Assembly (NCBI GenBank): GCA_018114805.1 | Contig: CP073042.1 | Location: 6,245,501-6,309,500 of the forward strand | DNA: 64,000 nucleotides | Direction: 5' to 3' | Source: Candidatus Streptomyces philanthi | GTDB lineage: Bacteria > Actinomycetota > Actinomycetes > Streptomycetales > Streptomycetaceae | Part shown: positions 37,278 through 47,855 of the stretch, piece by piece | Layout of the letters: each line of letters starts with the position of its first letter | How positions within the stretch are numbered: the stretch's first letter is position 1 | The notes under the pieces: generated by a model | The model's database searches: none | Told to the model about the DNA's origin: nothing | What the model saw: the letters and a program-made list of their open reading frames with translations, nothing else | Position numbers and translations under genes: made by a program

Positions 37278-39050
37278 ATGACTGGGACGACCACGACCGG
37301 CAACCGGCGGTCAGCGGGCGTTTCCCGGTTCGGGCCCGGTGCCTCGCGCTGGCGCGACGCGAGCGGCGGCGCCGACCGCTGGCTCGTGCTCGTGGTGCTG
37401 TGCGTGAGCCTGCTGCTGGTCGCCGTGGACGCCACCGTGCTGCACGTCGCGGTCCCGGCCGTCAGCGAGGACCTGCTGCCCGGCTCGATGGAGCTGCTGT
37501 GGATCGTGGACGTCTACCCGCTGGTGTGCGCGTCGCTGCTGATCCTCTTCGGCACCCTCGGCGACCGGGTGGGCCGCCGGCGCGTACTCCTCCTCGGCTA
37601 CGGGCTCTTCGGCCTGGCCTCTGCCCTCGCCGCCCTGGCGACCACGCCCGAGGTCTTGATCGTGGCCCGGGCGCTGCTCGGCGTGGGCGGCGCGATGATC
37701 ATGCCCGCCACGCTGTCGATCCTCCGCCAGGTCTTCCCCGACCGGCGCGAGCGCGCCGTCGCGATCGGCGTCTGGAGCGCCGTCGCGGCCGTCGGCGCCG
37801 CGGCCGGGCCGCTGCTCGGCGGCTTCCTCCTGGAGCACTTCTGGTGCGGCTCGGTCTTCCTGATCAACATCCCGCTGATGGTCGCCGCCCTGCCCGTCGG
37901 CCGCTGGCTGCTGCCCGAGTCCACCGGCGACGGCGACGGCCCCTGGGACGTGACCGGCGCGCTGATGGCGGCGTTCGGCCTGTTCGGCGCCGTCCTCGGG
38001 ATCAAGCGGCTGGGCAACGGACAGGGCCTGACCGAACTCGGGACCGTGTGCCCGACGCTGCTGGGCGGCGTGCTCCTGGTGCTCTTCGTGCGCCGCCAGC
38101 GCCGGCGCGGCAACCCGCTGGTGGACCTGGCCATGTTCGCCCGGCCCGCGTTCGGCACCGCGGTGGGCTGCATCGTGCTCGCGATGCTTGCCCTGGTCGG
38201 GCTGGAGCTGATAGCCGCCCAGTACCTGCAACTGGTCCTCGGCCTGAACCCGCTGGAGACCGGCCTGCGGCTGTTGCCGCTCACGTTCGCGGCCATGGCC
38301 GCGAACCTCGTGGGCTCCCGCATGCTGCACCGGCTCGGCCCGCGCACCATGGTCGCCTTCGGCTTCGCCGTCACCGCGGGCGCCGTCCTGTCGCTGACCG
38401 CGATGGGCCAGCACGACCGCCCCGCCGTCCTCGTCTGCGGCTTCGTCCTCCTCGGCTTCGGCCTGGAGACCACCCTGTTCGGGGCGTACGAGTCGATGCT
38501 CAGCGAGGCGCCGGCCAAGTGCGCGGGCGGGGCCGCGGCCATAGGCGAGACCTCCTACCAACTCGGCGCCGGGCTCGGCATCGCGCTGCTCGGCAGCATG
38601 ATGAACGTCGCCTACGCCTCGAGGGTCGCCGCGACGCCGGGCATACCCGACGACTCCGCCCGGGCCGCGAGCCATTCGCTCGGCGAGGCGTACGAGGTCT
38701 CCGACGCGCTCGGCGGGGCGTCCGGCGCGGCGCTGCGGGCCGCCGCCCGCGACTCCTTCGTCGCCGGCCTGCACAGCACGCTCGTGGTCAGCGCCGGCCT
38801 GCTGCTGCTCGGCGCGGTCGCCGCGCTGTGCCTGCCACGCACCACGGACGGCGCGGCGGGCCCGGACGACGACACGACCCACCCCACCCCCATGCCCCCG
38901 CGCGCGCGGCGAGGCGGACTCCGTGCCGCGCCGCCGCCAGTGCCCCGACGCGCCCGGCGCGGGCGAGTGCGCCGCGCCCGCGTCCGACACGGCCTCGGCC
39001 ACCTCCTCCGCCCGCCCCTGACGCCGCACCACCCGCGCACCGACGCCTGA
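37278..39050 (+). CDS. MFS drug-export protein, DHA2 (14-helix) family
   Basis: A proton-driven exporter like SmvA/QacA. ATG 37278 follows GGGAGGT. Helix 1 is LVLVVLCVSLLLVAVDATVL with the family Asp; motif A is FGTLGDRVGRRRVLLLGYG, and GVWSAVAAVGAAAGPLLGGF is the antiporter motif C. Fourteen helices run to about residue 530. The last 60 residues are Arg-rich in the open frame (PPRARRGGLRAAPPPVPRR). A different frame from about 38905 gives ADSVPRRRQCPDAPGAGECA and stops near 39020, so a small indel in a GC repeat probably altered the tail only. Export function is probably kept. Confidence 0.88.
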   Translation: MTGTTTTGNRRSAGVSRFGPGASRWRDASGGADRWLVLVVLCVSLLLVAVDATVLHVAVPAVSEDLLPGSMELLWIVDVYPLVCASLLILFGTLGDRVGRRRVLLLGYGLFGLASALAALATTPEVLIVARALLGVGGAMIMPATLSILRQVFPDRRERAVAIGVWSAVAAVGAAAGPLLGGFLLEHFWCGSVFLINIPLMVAALPVGRWLLPESTGDGDGPWDVTGALMAAFGLFGAVLGIKRLGNGQGLTELGTVCPTLLGGVLLVLFVRRQRRRGNPLVDLAMFARPAFGTAVGCIVLAMLALVGLELIAAQYLQLVLGLNPLETGLRLLPLTFAAMAANLVGSRMLHRLGPRTMVAFGFAVTAGAVLSLTAMGQHDRPAVLVCGFVLLGFGLETTLFGAYESMLSEAPAKCAGGAAAIGETSYQLGAGLGIALLGSMMNVAYASRVAATPGIPDDSARAASHSLGEAYEVSDALGGASGAALRAAARDSFVAGLHSTLVVSAGLLLLGAVAALCLPRTTDGAAGPDDDTTHPTPMPPRARRGGLRAAPPPVPRRARRGRVRRARVRHGLGHLLRPPLTPHHPRTDA

Positions 39051-39207
39051 GCCGAGCCCGCGGCGATGGCGGCGAGGGGGGCTGGACGCCGTCTCGTACC
39101 CGGAAGTAGCGTCGGGCGCGACGGGATGATCACCACGGTCGCCGAGGCGGTACGGGCCCCGGTCGCCGGTCCCTACGCAGACCCCACCCGAGCCGGAGGC
39201 CGCCCTC

Positions 39208-40395
39208 ATGTCCGCGCGCACCTTGCCGCCGTTCGACCCGACCGACCCGCTGGGCATCGACGACCTCCTCGCGCCCGAGGACCTCGCGGTGCGCGACACC
39301 GTCCGTAGCTGGGCCACGGACCGGGTGCTGCCGCACGTCGCCGACTGGTACGAGCGCGGCGAACTGCCCGGCATCTGCGACCTGGCCAGGGAACTCGGCT
39401 CCATTGGCGCGCTCGGCATGTCCCTCGACGGCTACGGCTGCGCGGGCGCCAGCGCCGTCCAGTACGGGCTCGCCTGCCTCGAACTGGAAGCGGCCGACTC
39501 CGGCATCCGCTCGCTGGTCTCGGTGCAGGGCTCCCTGGCCATGTACGCCATCCACCGCTACGGCTCCGAGGAGCAGAAGCAGCGCTGGCTGCCGCCGATG
39601 GCGGCGGGGGAGGCGATCGGCTGCTTCGGCCTGACCGAACCCGACCACGGCTCCGATCCCGCGGGCATGCGCACCACGGCCCGGCGCGAGGGCTCCGACT
39701 GGGTGCTCACCGGCCGCAAGATGTGGATCACCAACGGCTCGGTGGCCGCCGTCGCCGTCGTCTGGGCCCAGACCGACGAGGGCATCCGCGGCTTCGTCGT
39801 GCCCACGGACGCGCCCGGTTTCTCCGCCCCCGAGATCCACCACAAGTGGTCCCTGCGCGCCTCGGTCACCAGCGAACTCGTCCTCGATCAGGTGCGGCTG
39901 CCGGCCGACGCGGTGCTCCCCGAGGTCACCGGGCTGCGCGGCCCGCTGAGCTGCCTCAGCCACGCGCGGTACGGGATCGTGTGGGGCGCGCTGGGCGCCG
40001 CGCGCTCCTCGTTCCACGCGGCCCTGGACTACGCGAAGACCCGTGAGCAGTTCGGCAAGCCGATCGGTGGCTTCCAGCTCACCCAGGCCAAGCTCGCCGA
40101 CATGGCGGTCGAACTCCATAAGGGCGTGTTGCTGGCCTACCACCTCGGGCGTCGGATGGACGCTGGGCGACTGCGGCCCGAGCAGGTCAGCTTCGGCAAG
40201 CTTAACAACGTGCGGGAGGCGATCGAGATCTGCCGTATGGCCCGCACCATCCTGGGCGCGAACGGCATTTCGCTGGAGTACCCGGTGATGCGGCACGCCA
40301 CCAACCTGGAGTCGGTGCTCACCTACGAGGGCACGGTGGAGATGCACCAGCTCGTGCTGGGCAAAGCGCTGACCGGGCTCGACGCGTTCCGCTGA
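39208..40395 (+). CDS. Acyl-CoA dehydrogenase, glutaryl-CoA dehydrogenase-like
   Basis: An FAD enzyme that oxidises an acyl-CoA, 395 residues. FAD and substrate residues are in GCFGLTEPDHGSDPAGMRTT, GRKMWITNG and YAKTREQFGKPIGGFQLTQ. The catalytic Glu is in TYEGTVEMHQLVLGKALTG near residue 375. This C-terminal form and MPELARELGSIG-like N-terminus match glutaryl-CoA dehydrogenases, which act in lysine and tryptophan breakdown; whether it also decarboxylates is not certain. ATG 39208 is set by family length. It is intact and ends just before a terminator. Confidence 0.88.
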   Translation: MSARTLPPFDPTDPLGIDDLLAPEDLAVRDTVRSWATDRVLPHVADWYERGELPGICDLARELGSIGALGMSLDGYGCAGASAVQYGLACLELEAADSGIRSLVSVQGSLAMYAIHRYGSEEQKQRWLPPMAAGEAIGCFGLTEPDHGSDPAGMRTTARREGSDWVLTGRKMWITNGSVAAVAVVWAQTDEGIRGFVVPTDAPGFSAPEIHHKWSLRASVTSELVLDQVRLPADAVLPEVTGLRGPLSCLSHARYGIVWGALGAARSSFHAALDYAKTREQFGKPIGGFQLTQAKLADMAVELHKGVLLAYHLGRRMDAGRLRPEQVSFGKLNNVREAIEICRMARTILGANGISLEYPVMRHATNLESVLTYEGTVEMHQLVLGKALTGLDAFR

Positions 40396-40493
40396 CGGGC
40401 CCGACGGGGCGAGCGTGACGAGCGGGATGAGAGGCGCGGAGGAGACGAGCGGGGTGCCGGCGCGGGTCGGGTGACCGGGGCCGGACCCGGCCC

Positions 40494-40526
40494 GGCGGCG
40501 TGCGCCGCGAAGGCGCGCACGCCGCC
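40494..40526. terminator. Bidirectional terminator
   Basis: A perfect 12-bp stem: GGCGGCGTGCGC at 40494-40505 pairs with GCGCACGCCGCC at 40515-40526, loop 9 bases. It lies between the convergent acyl-CoA dehydrogenase and sepF-like genes, abutting the latter's stop at 40530. Confidence 0.8.
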
Positions 40527-40529
40527 AGG

Positions 40530-40964
40530 TCAGCTCTGGTTGAAGAAGCCGCTGTTGCCGCGGCGGGCCTCGCCGCTGACGATCTGGTAGTCGGGCGGTG
40601 TGAGCAGGAACACCCGAGTGGCGACCCGCTCGATGGAGCCGCGCAGCCCGAAGGTCAGCCCGGCGGCGAAGTCCACGACGCGCTTGGCGTCGGCGGTCTC
40701 CATGGCGGTGAGGTTCACGATCACCGGAATGCCCTCGCGGAACAGTTCGCCGATGCCCCGCGCGTCACGGAACCCGTCCGGAGTGACCGTGGCGATGCGC
40801 GAGCCCTGGTCCTGCGCGGCCTGGTCGGCGACCCGCACCCGCGGGTCGGTCACCCAGGCGTCGCCGGGCTCGGGCCCCTCGGAGTAGTCGTCGTCGTAGT
40901 AGCGCTCATCATCGCTGTCGTCGACGAGGCCAAGCCAAGCACTCGCCTTGCGCACCGATCCCAT
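40530..40964 (-). CDS. SepF-like protein (SepF paralogue)
   Basis: A 144-residue protein of the SepF/YlmF family that links FtsZ to the membrane. The N-terminal MGSVRKASAWLGL forms a short amphipathic helix, then an acidic Asp/Tyr-rich linker, then the SepF core: GIPVIVNLTAMETADAKRVV, DFAAGLTFGLRGSIERVATR, VFLLTPPDYQIVSGE. By position it matches the minor SepF-like paralogue (SflA type) rather than the main sepF next to ftsZ; that identification is from remembered gene order. It is intact. Confidence 0.87.
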   Translation of the reverse strand: MGSVRKASAWLGLVDDSDDERYYDDDYSEGPEPGDAWVTDPRVRVADQAAQDQGSRIATVTPDGFRDARGIGELFREGIPVIVNLTAMETADAKRVVDFAAGLTFGLRGSIERVATRVFLLTPPDYQIVSGEARRGNSGFFNQS

Positions 40965-41195
40965 GGACGCCTCCTCTCACGTGCGGTGGGTACTGTCCGC
41001 TCCTCTATGGTCGGCCATGTTGTAGATGATGTGCCAAGCGGATTGCCGCCGCACAGGGGATTCGTGACGGTACTGGTGCACAACGCATGCCCAGGAATCA
41101 GAGTTCCTCCCGTGCAAGAGGCCTGACGGCATGGTAGTTAGACTCGCCGGCTAAATGAGTGACGCCACGCGGCATACGGGGGAACTGAGGAAGCT

Positions 41196-42498
41196 TTGTT
41201 TGGGATTATCCGACCATGTCGGCATCGCTTGTCGGATCGTCTCCGCACCGACTGGATGGCACACCTTGTACGGGCTGTGCCTGGCGCTACGGGCCGACCA
41301 CGGCCAATTCGCCCGAGTCGCCACCAATTATGACGGCCTGATCATCTCCGTCCTGGTGGAGGCCCAGTCACCGGAGGCCGCCCGAGCGGCCGGGCGGCGT
41401 ACCGCCGGGCCCTGTCCGCTGCGCGGCATGCGCACGGCGCCCGTCGCGCGCGGCGAGGGCGCTCGGCTGGCCGCCGCCGTCTCTCTCGTGCTGGCGTCGG
41501 CGGAGGTCCGGGATCACATCGCCGACGGCGATGGCGCGCTGGGCCGCCGCCCGGTGGCCGCCGCGGCCCGCCGGGTGGCCACCTGCTGGGACCGGGCCGG
41601 CGCGCTCACCGGCTCCGACCTCGGCTTCGACACGGCCGTGCTGGTGGCGGCGGTGGACCGGCAGCCGGACATCGAGGCGCTCGCCGGCCGCGGCACCCCG
41701 CTGCTGACCATCACCGAGCCGACCGAGACCGCGACCGCCGCTGCCTTCGCGCACACCGCGGAGCTGGCGGGCCGGCCGGCGAACCGGGCCCCGCTCGCCG
41801 AGGTCGGGCGACTCTTCGGCCGCCTCGCGCACCTCCTGGACGCGGTGGAGGACCTGGACGAGGACGCGCGCACCGGCGCGTGGAACCCGCTGCTCGCCAC
41901 CGGCGCGACGCTCGCCGAGGCGCGGCGGCTGTGCGAGGACGCGGTGCACGGGGTGCGGCTGGCCCTGCGGGACGTGGAGTTCACCGACGGCAAGCTCGCC
42001 CACGTGCTGCTCGCGCACGAGTTGCGGCACGCCGTGCACCGCGCGTTCGGCCCCACCTGCTCGCACCCGGCGGGCCACCCCGCGAGCCCGTACGGCCCCG
42101 GCACCCAGCAGCCGTACGGCAATCCGTACGCCCAGCCACAGGGTGGCCAGCCCGGGCACGGCGACGGGGCGTACCGGCCGTACGCTGGCCTGAACGCGCC
42201 GCAGGGCGCCCACGGCGCTCCCCAGCCGCTGCACCCGGGGCCTGGCCACGGCGGTTCGGGCGGGGACTTGTTCGGCGACGGAGGTGGCGACCCCGGCGGC
42301 TCCCCCTGCCGACCGCCGCGCCGACGCTCGCTGGTCCCCGGTTGCGCGGTCTGGCTCGGCCTGTGCTGCACGTGCCAGCTCTGCTGCCGCGAAGAGTACC
42401 ACGACCCCTGGAGCGGCGACAAGCCCGGCGGCTGGTGCCACAAGTGCGAATGCTGTGAGTGCTGCGAATGTTGTGAGTGTTGCGACTGCAGTTGCTGA
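41196..42498 (+). pseudogene. DUF5685-type protein with Cys-rich tail, frameshift near its start
   Basis: TTG 41196, with GAGGAA upstream, gives LFGIIRPCRHRLSDRLRTDW, the family N-terminus. One extra base near 41268 then shifts the frame, and YGLCLALRADHGQFARVATN, YDGLIISVLVEAQS and the rest continue in the other frame to 42498. Without correction, an ATG at 41155 would give an unrelated first 35 residues. The core is a mostly helical all-alpha protein with several Cys/His. After a Gly/Pro-rich linker, the last 25 residues are 50% Cys (three ECC repeats in CHKCECCECCECCECC). Function is unknown; metal binding is plausible. Confidence 0.7.
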
Positions 42499-42640
42499 GT
42501 GGGGGCGCGTCCGCGCGGGCGGAGTCGCTCGGTGGGATCGCCGCCCCCGTCCGCTGGCGGCTCTTGCTGTGCTCGCGGCGGTGTGCTTCCGGTGGGTTGT
42601 TTGAGTGGGGGCGTGGGTGGCGCGGGCGGTGGTTTCTGTC

Positions 42641-42664
42641 GGGGCCGGCGTGGAACCCGGCCCC
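42641..42664. terminator. Hairpin 1 after DUF5685 gene
   Basis: GGGGCCGG at 42641-42648 pairs with CCGGCCCC at 42657-42664, an 8-bp stem with an 8-base loop. Confidence 0.55.
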
Positions 42665-42681
42665 GCTCCGGTGTGGGCTGT

Positions 42682-42714
42682 GGAGGCGACGGTCGGTGGG
42701 TGGCCGTCGCCTCC
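42682..42714. terminator. Hairpin 2 after DUF5685 gene
   Basis: GGAGGCGACGG at 42682-42692 pairs with CCGTCGCCTCC at 42704-42714, an 11-bp stem with an 11-base loop, 18 bp after hairpin 1. The pair is likely the tandem terminator of the DUF5685 gene. Confidence 0.65.
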
Positions 42715-43291
42715 GGGGTGGGCTAGGTGAGACCAACAGGCTGGATTGGAAAGGAAGTTGGGTGGCCGGGTCGTACGGCCGCGAGGTGGGCGGCGTCCGG
42801 GTCAGGGTTGGGCAGGGGTGGGGTGGAGGCATGGTGGGACAACGGGGGAGCGGGGTGGTGCGGGAGCAAGGCTGGGGGAGGCCGAGCTTTGACCGTGTGG
42901 GATGCGTGCCGAAAGCGTGGGTGCGGGGCGTGTGTGCCCGCGCGGGGGCTGGGGTCGTGACTGTTGAGGTCACGGGGGGCCGAGCGCGGCCGGGCCGGTG
43001 AGGGCGGGCGCTCACGCGCGTAGGAGCAGTGTCAGCCCGAACAGGAGGACGACCACACCCGACCGAAGTCGATGTGGTCGCGGGTGACCAGGTGCTGCCC
43101 TGAATGCATAGGCCAAGTGGAGCAGGCTTCCGTTTGTCCGTCAACTGACGTGAGACGCGCCGTTCACAGTATAGACAGCCTTGACAGTGGGTAGTGGCCA
43201 GCGCATATCCTTCACGCTCCGGTCCTGCTGAGGGGCTCGACCGGTGTAGACGGGACGCGTGCTCGGATTCGAGCACCCACGGAGTCTTCGC

Positions 43292-45385
43292 ATGTCCGTG
43301 TCACCGGATAGCTCCCCATCTTCCCCGACGCCCCCGGCCATCGCGATCGTCGGCGCTGGCCCGCGAGGCGTTGGCCTGATCGCCCGGATCGCCGCGCGCG
43401 CCGCCCAACTCGCGTCAGCCGCCTACCTGGTCGCCTCGCCGGCCGGTGCGTCCTCGCGCGTCGGCGTGGGCTCGCCGCTCCGGCGGCCGGTCGCGCGGTG
43501 GCGCGGCCCGCCTGCCCCCGCGCCCCCGGCTGGCCGGCGGCGGCGCGGCCCTGGGTGGCGGCGCGACGCCCTGGGGTGGGCGGCTCGTGCTGCACCTCGT
43601 CGACCCGCACCCGCCGGGCGGCGGCCGGGTCTGGCGCCCGCGGCAGTCGCCGCTGTTGTGGATGAACTCGATGGCCGCCGACGTGTCCGTGTTCGACGAC
43701 GGGAGCCGTGGCTGGGACGCCGAGCGGGACGGGCCGCCGGACTCCGGGCCCTCGCTAGCCGAGTGGGCCGAGGACATCCGCGCCGGGCGGCTAAACGTGC
43801 CGCTGGCGCCCGAACTCGTGGCGGAGGTCGCCACGCTGACCGGGCGCACCTTCGCCACGCGGCGGCTGCAGAGCGCGTACCTGCGCTGGGTGTACGAGCG
43901 GGCGGTGGCCGCGCTGCCGGCCGGCGTCGAGCTGCGCGTCCACCGCAGACGCGCGGTGCGCCTGACCGGCCCGCGCGACGGCGCGCAGCGGGTGTGGCTG
44001 GAGGACCGCGAGCTGCCGCTCGTCGCCGACGCCGTGGTGCTCGCCCTCGGCCACCTCGACGCCGAACCCGACGAGCAGGAGCGGGAGTTGGGCGCTTTCG
44101 TGGCCCGGCACCGGCTGGCGTACCTGCCGCCCGAGTACACCGCCGACAGCGACCTGCGGGCGCTGCGCCCGGGCCAGCCGGTGTTGGTGCGCGGCTTCGG
44201 GCTGGCCTTCGTGGACCTGATGGTGTTGCTGACTGAGGGGCGCGGCGGGACGTACGTCGAGGCGCCGGGCGCCCGTGGCGAGGGGCCCGGCGACGGTCCC
44301 GAGCTGTTCTACCGGCCGTCGGGGCGGGAGCCGGTGCTGTACGTCGGGTCGCGGCGCGGCGTGCCGTACCACGCCAAGCTGGGCTACGACTGGACCGGCG
44401 AACTGCCCCCGCTGCCCCGCTTCTTCGGCCCCGAGCAGGTGGCCGACGTGCTGCGGCGGCAGCGGCCGGTGGACTTCGCCCGGGACGCGTGGCCGCTGGT
44501 CCAGAAGGAACTGGGCTACGTGCACTACCACCGGCTGTTCATGGCCCACCCGGAGCGCACAGCGGGGAGTTGGGCGGAGTTCGAGACGGCGTACGCCGCC
44601 TGCGAGGTGGGCGGCCCCGCGCTGGCCGCGCTGGGTGGCCGACGCCGTGCCCGACCCCGCCGACCGGCTCGACCTGGCCCGCCTCGACCGCCCGCTGGCC
44701 CAGGTCACCTTCGCCTCGCACGCCGCGCTCCAGGAAGGGCTGCGGGATTACGTCACCGCCGACCTGATACGTCGCCACGACCCGGAACACAGCGCCGACC
44801 TGGCCGTCTTCCTCGGCCTGCTGGCGGTGTACGGGCAGGTCGCCGGGCTCGGCGACATCGGCCCGTGGTGGCAGGGCTTCTTCAGCTACCTCGCCTCGGG
44901 CCCGCCCGGCCCCCGGCTGCGGCAACTGCTCGCCCTGTCCCGGGCCGGCGTCGTGCGCTTCGTCGGGGCCCGACATGAGCGTCACCGCCGATCCGGCGCG
45001 CGGCGCCTACGTGGCCACCAGCGCCTCCGTGCCCGGCCACCGGGTCGAGGCCACCGCGCTGGTCGAGGCCAGGCTGCCGGACCCGTCGGTGGCCCGCTCC
45101 CGCGACCGGCTGCTCCGCGCCCTGCACGAGGAGGACCCGGACGGGTTGCGCGTGACGCCCGGCGGGCTGGTCGCCGTGCGCCCCGAGGACGCCCGCCTGC
45201 TCGACCGGGCCGGCCGGCCGCACCCGCGCCGGTTCGCGATCGGGGCGCCCACCGACGCCCGGGTCGCCGCGGCCTTCACCCGACCCGGCACCGGAGCCCC
45301 CGCCGTACGCCAGAACGACGCGGTGGCCCGGGCCCTGCTGCGGCTGCTCACCGAGGACGCCCGGCCGGCGCGGCTGAGCGCCTGA
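43292..45385 (+). pseudogene. FAD/NAD(P)-binding protein, about three frameshifts
   Basis: A large FAD/NAD(P)-binding oxidoreductase (NAD_binding_9 type). ATG 43292 gives the dinucleotide loop IAIVGAGPRGVGLIARIAAR. Near 43560 the frame shifts to LVLHLVDPHPPGGGRVWRPR, SPLLWMNSMAADVSVFDDGS and YLPPEYTADSDLRALRPGQP. It shifts again near 44635 (VADAVPDPADRLDLARLDRP; LGDIGPWWQGFFSYLASGPP) and near 44975 (ATSASVPGHRVEATALVEAR), ending PARLSA at 45385. The joined product would have about 690 residues. It heads a run of oxidoreductase genes and probably supplied or handled reducing power or an N-hydroxylation-like step; substrate unknown. Confidence 0.8.
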
Positions 45386-45497
45386 CCGGCCCCGGCACCG
45401 ACCGCGCTCCCGCACCGCCGCCGCCGGCGCGGCGGCCCGGGGACGCCGCGAGAACGTCCGCCCGACGCGTATCCACCCACGGACCCTAAGGACCGCC

Positions 45498-46516
45498 ATG
45501 CCCCCTTGAACCGTCCGCTGCGACTGGCCGTCGCCATCGACGGCGGCGCGCCCCAGACCGCGTCTGCCTTCGTCGAACGGGCCCAGCTCGCCGAGCGCGG
45601 CCCCTTCGACTTCGTCACGCTGGACGACTCGCTCGGCCAGCCAGCGCCCGGCGTCGCACGGCTCGACGCCCTCGCCGCGCTGGCCCGCGTGGCCCCCACC
45701 ACGGACCGCATCGGCTTAGTGCCGACCGTCACCACCACCCACACCGAGCCGTTCCACGTCTCCACCCAGGTCGCCACGTTGGACTGGGTCAGCCGCGGGC
45801 GGGCCGGCTGGATCGTCGAGGTCTCCGCCACCGAGGCCGAGGCCCGGCTCGTCGGCCGGCGGCCCCCGCGCCGGAGCTGTGGCACGAGGCGGGCGAGGTG
45901 GTGAACGTCGTCACCCGGCTCTTCGACAGTTGGGAGGACGACGCGCAGATCCGCGACGTGGCCACCGGTCACTTCGTCGACCGGGATAAGCTGCACTACG
46001 TCGACTTCGAGTCGGCCACCTTCTCGGTGCGCGGCCCCTCCAACGTCCCCCGCCCGCCCCAGGGGCACCCCGTCACCGTCATCGACGCCACGCCGTCCCC
46101 CGTCGGGGCCACGGCGGCCCGCTACGCCGACGTCGCCCTCATCCGCACCGACGACCCCGACGTGGCCCGCGTCGCCCGCGCGGACCTGCGCGAACGCGCC
46201 CGCGCCTGGGGCCGGGAGCCGGACCGGCTGATCGTGCTCGCCTCGCTGCCGGTGGACCTCGACCGCGTCGGCCGACGCGGTCGCGCTGGCCGAGTTCGCC
46301 GCGAGCTGGCACACCGACGGCGTCGCCGACGGCTTCCACTTCCGCCCCCGGGACCCCGAGCGCGACCTGCGGCTCCTCGTGGACGGCACGGTGCCGGTGC
46401 TGCAACACCGCGGCCTGGCGCGCCACTTCTATCCGGGCGCCACGCTCCGCGAACACCTGGGCCTGCCGCGCCCGGCCAACCGTTACGCCCTCGCCAGGGA
46501 GGCATCAGCGCGATGA
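45498..46516 (+). pseudogene. LLM-class flavin-dependent oxidoreductase 1, frameshifted
   Basis: A bacterial luciferase-like (LLM) protein. The ATG at 45498 meets TGA after three codons, so the start region has an indel in its C-run; TTG 45506 gives LNRPLRLAVAIDGGAPQTAS, then FDFVTLDDSLGQPAPGVARL. Frame changes near 45865 (to ELWHEAGEVVNVVTRLFDSW) and near 46265 (to DAVALAEFAASWHTDGVADG) follow, and it ends in TGA 46514-46516, overlapping the next ATG. About 340 residues when joined. LLM enzymes use FMNH2 and O2; relatives in such clusters pair with the DszA/NtaA-type gene that follows. Confidence 0.8.
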
Positions 46517-47841
46517 CCGACACCTCGGGCACCCCGCGTACCAGCCGCAAGCCCATCCACCTCGCCGCCCACTTCCCGGGCGTCAACAACATGACGGTGT
46601 GGACCGCGTCGCCGCAGGCGCTCGGCAGCCATATCGACTTCGCGTCCTTCACACACCTGGCCCAGACCGCCGAGCGCGGCCTCTTCGACTTCTTCTTCCT
46701 CGCCGAGGGGCTGCGGCTGCGCGAACACCAGGGCTGCGTCCACGACCTCGACGTCCTCGGCAGGCCCGAGGCGATCACGGTGCTCAGCGCGCTGGCCGCC
46801 GTCACCGAGCGGATCGGGCTCGCCGCGACCGTCAACGCCACCTTCAACGAGCCCTACGAACTCGCCCGACGCCTGGCCTCGCTCGACCACCTGAGCGGGG
46901 GGCGCGCCGCCTGGAACGTGGTGACCTCCTCCGACGCCTTCACCGGCGAGAACTTCCGGCGCGGCGGGTTCCTGGACCGCGCCGACCGCTACACCAGGGC
47001 CGCCGAGTTCGTCGCCACCGCGCGCGAGCTGTGGGACTCCTGGCCGCCGGGCGCCGAGCGCGCGCGGGCCGGTGCCTTCGCGCACCACGGGCACCACTTC
47101 GACATCGAGGGCCACTTCAGCGTGGAGCGCGGCCCGCAGGGCCACCCGGTCGTCATCCAGGCCGGCGACTCGAGCGAGGGCCGCGAGTTCGCCGCGGCCA
47201 CCGCCGACGTCGTCTTCACCCGACACGGCACGCTGGAGGCCGGTCGGCAGTTCTACCCCGACGTCAAGGGCCGGCTCGCCGCGCACGGGCGCCGCCCCGA
47301 GGACCTGAAGATCATGCCGGGGGTGACGTTCGTCCTCGGCGACACCGCGGCCGAGGCCCAGGAGAAGGCCGCCGAGATCCGGCACCAGCAGATCTCGCCG
47401 CAGACGGCGCTGCTCACACTGGAGCAGATCTGGGGAGTCGACCTATCGCGATATGACCCGGATGGCCCATTGCCGGACATCGAACCCGACTACGACGCCC
47501 AGCTCAGTCAGGGCCGGGTGCGGCACGCCGACCCGCGCGCCGTCGTCGCCTCCTAGCGCGCGCTGGCCGAGGAGAAGGGGCTGTCCATCCGGCAGACCGT
47601 GATCGAGGCCACCGGGCGTCAGTCCTTCATCGGGACGCCGGCGGCGGTCGCCGAAGAGATGGACACCTTCGTCCAGACGGATGCCGCCGACGGCTTCATC
47701 CTGGTACCCCACCTGACTCCGGGCGGGCTCGACGACTTCGTCGAGCGGGTGGTGCCGTTGCTGCAGGAGCGCGGGTCGTTCCGTACCCGGTACACCGGCA
47801 GCACGTTGCGCGCCCATCTCGGGCTCGCCCAGCCCTCGTGA
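46513..47841 (+). pseudogene. NtaA/SnaA/DszA-type flavin-dependent monooxygenase with in-frame TAG
   Basis: A 442-codon frame with one stop. The N-terminal part has KPIHLAAHFPGVNNMTVWTA, FDFFFLAEGLRLREHQGCVH and LASLDHLSGGRAAWNVVTSS, classic for the NtaA/SnaA/DszA group of FMNH2-dependent monooxygenases. Codon 348 (47554-47556) is TAG, where RAVVAS is followed by RALAEEKGLSIRQTVIEATG. TGG there would restore an unbroken family sequence ending GSTLRAHLGLAQPS at 47841. One G to A change suffices. The start ATG overlaps the previous stop (ATGA). The shortened protein lacks about 95 residues of the barrel. Confidence 0.85.
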
Positions 47842-47855
47842 AAGGACACAGCAGT

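Larger units (their letters stand above)
42499..43291. other. G-rich 790-bp intergenic region
   Basis: The plus strand has long G-runs from 42499 to 42980, and no frame has typical Streptomyces codon use. Two hairpins near its left end terminate the upstream gene. Near 43181 a TTGACA is followed after 17 bases by CATATC, a weak sigma-70-like promoter for the FAD protein gene. No RNA gene or repeat was found. Confidence 0.45.

Noticed and set aside
37311..39419. A 702-codon minus-strand frame opposite the MFS gene
   Set aside because: Gln/Arg/Glu-rich nonsense with no motifs; a mirror of the MFS codon bias.
43181..43209. TTGACA-17-CATATC as a sigma-70 promoter
   Set aside because: The −35 is good but the −10 is weak. 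It is mentioned as possible but not called as a feature.
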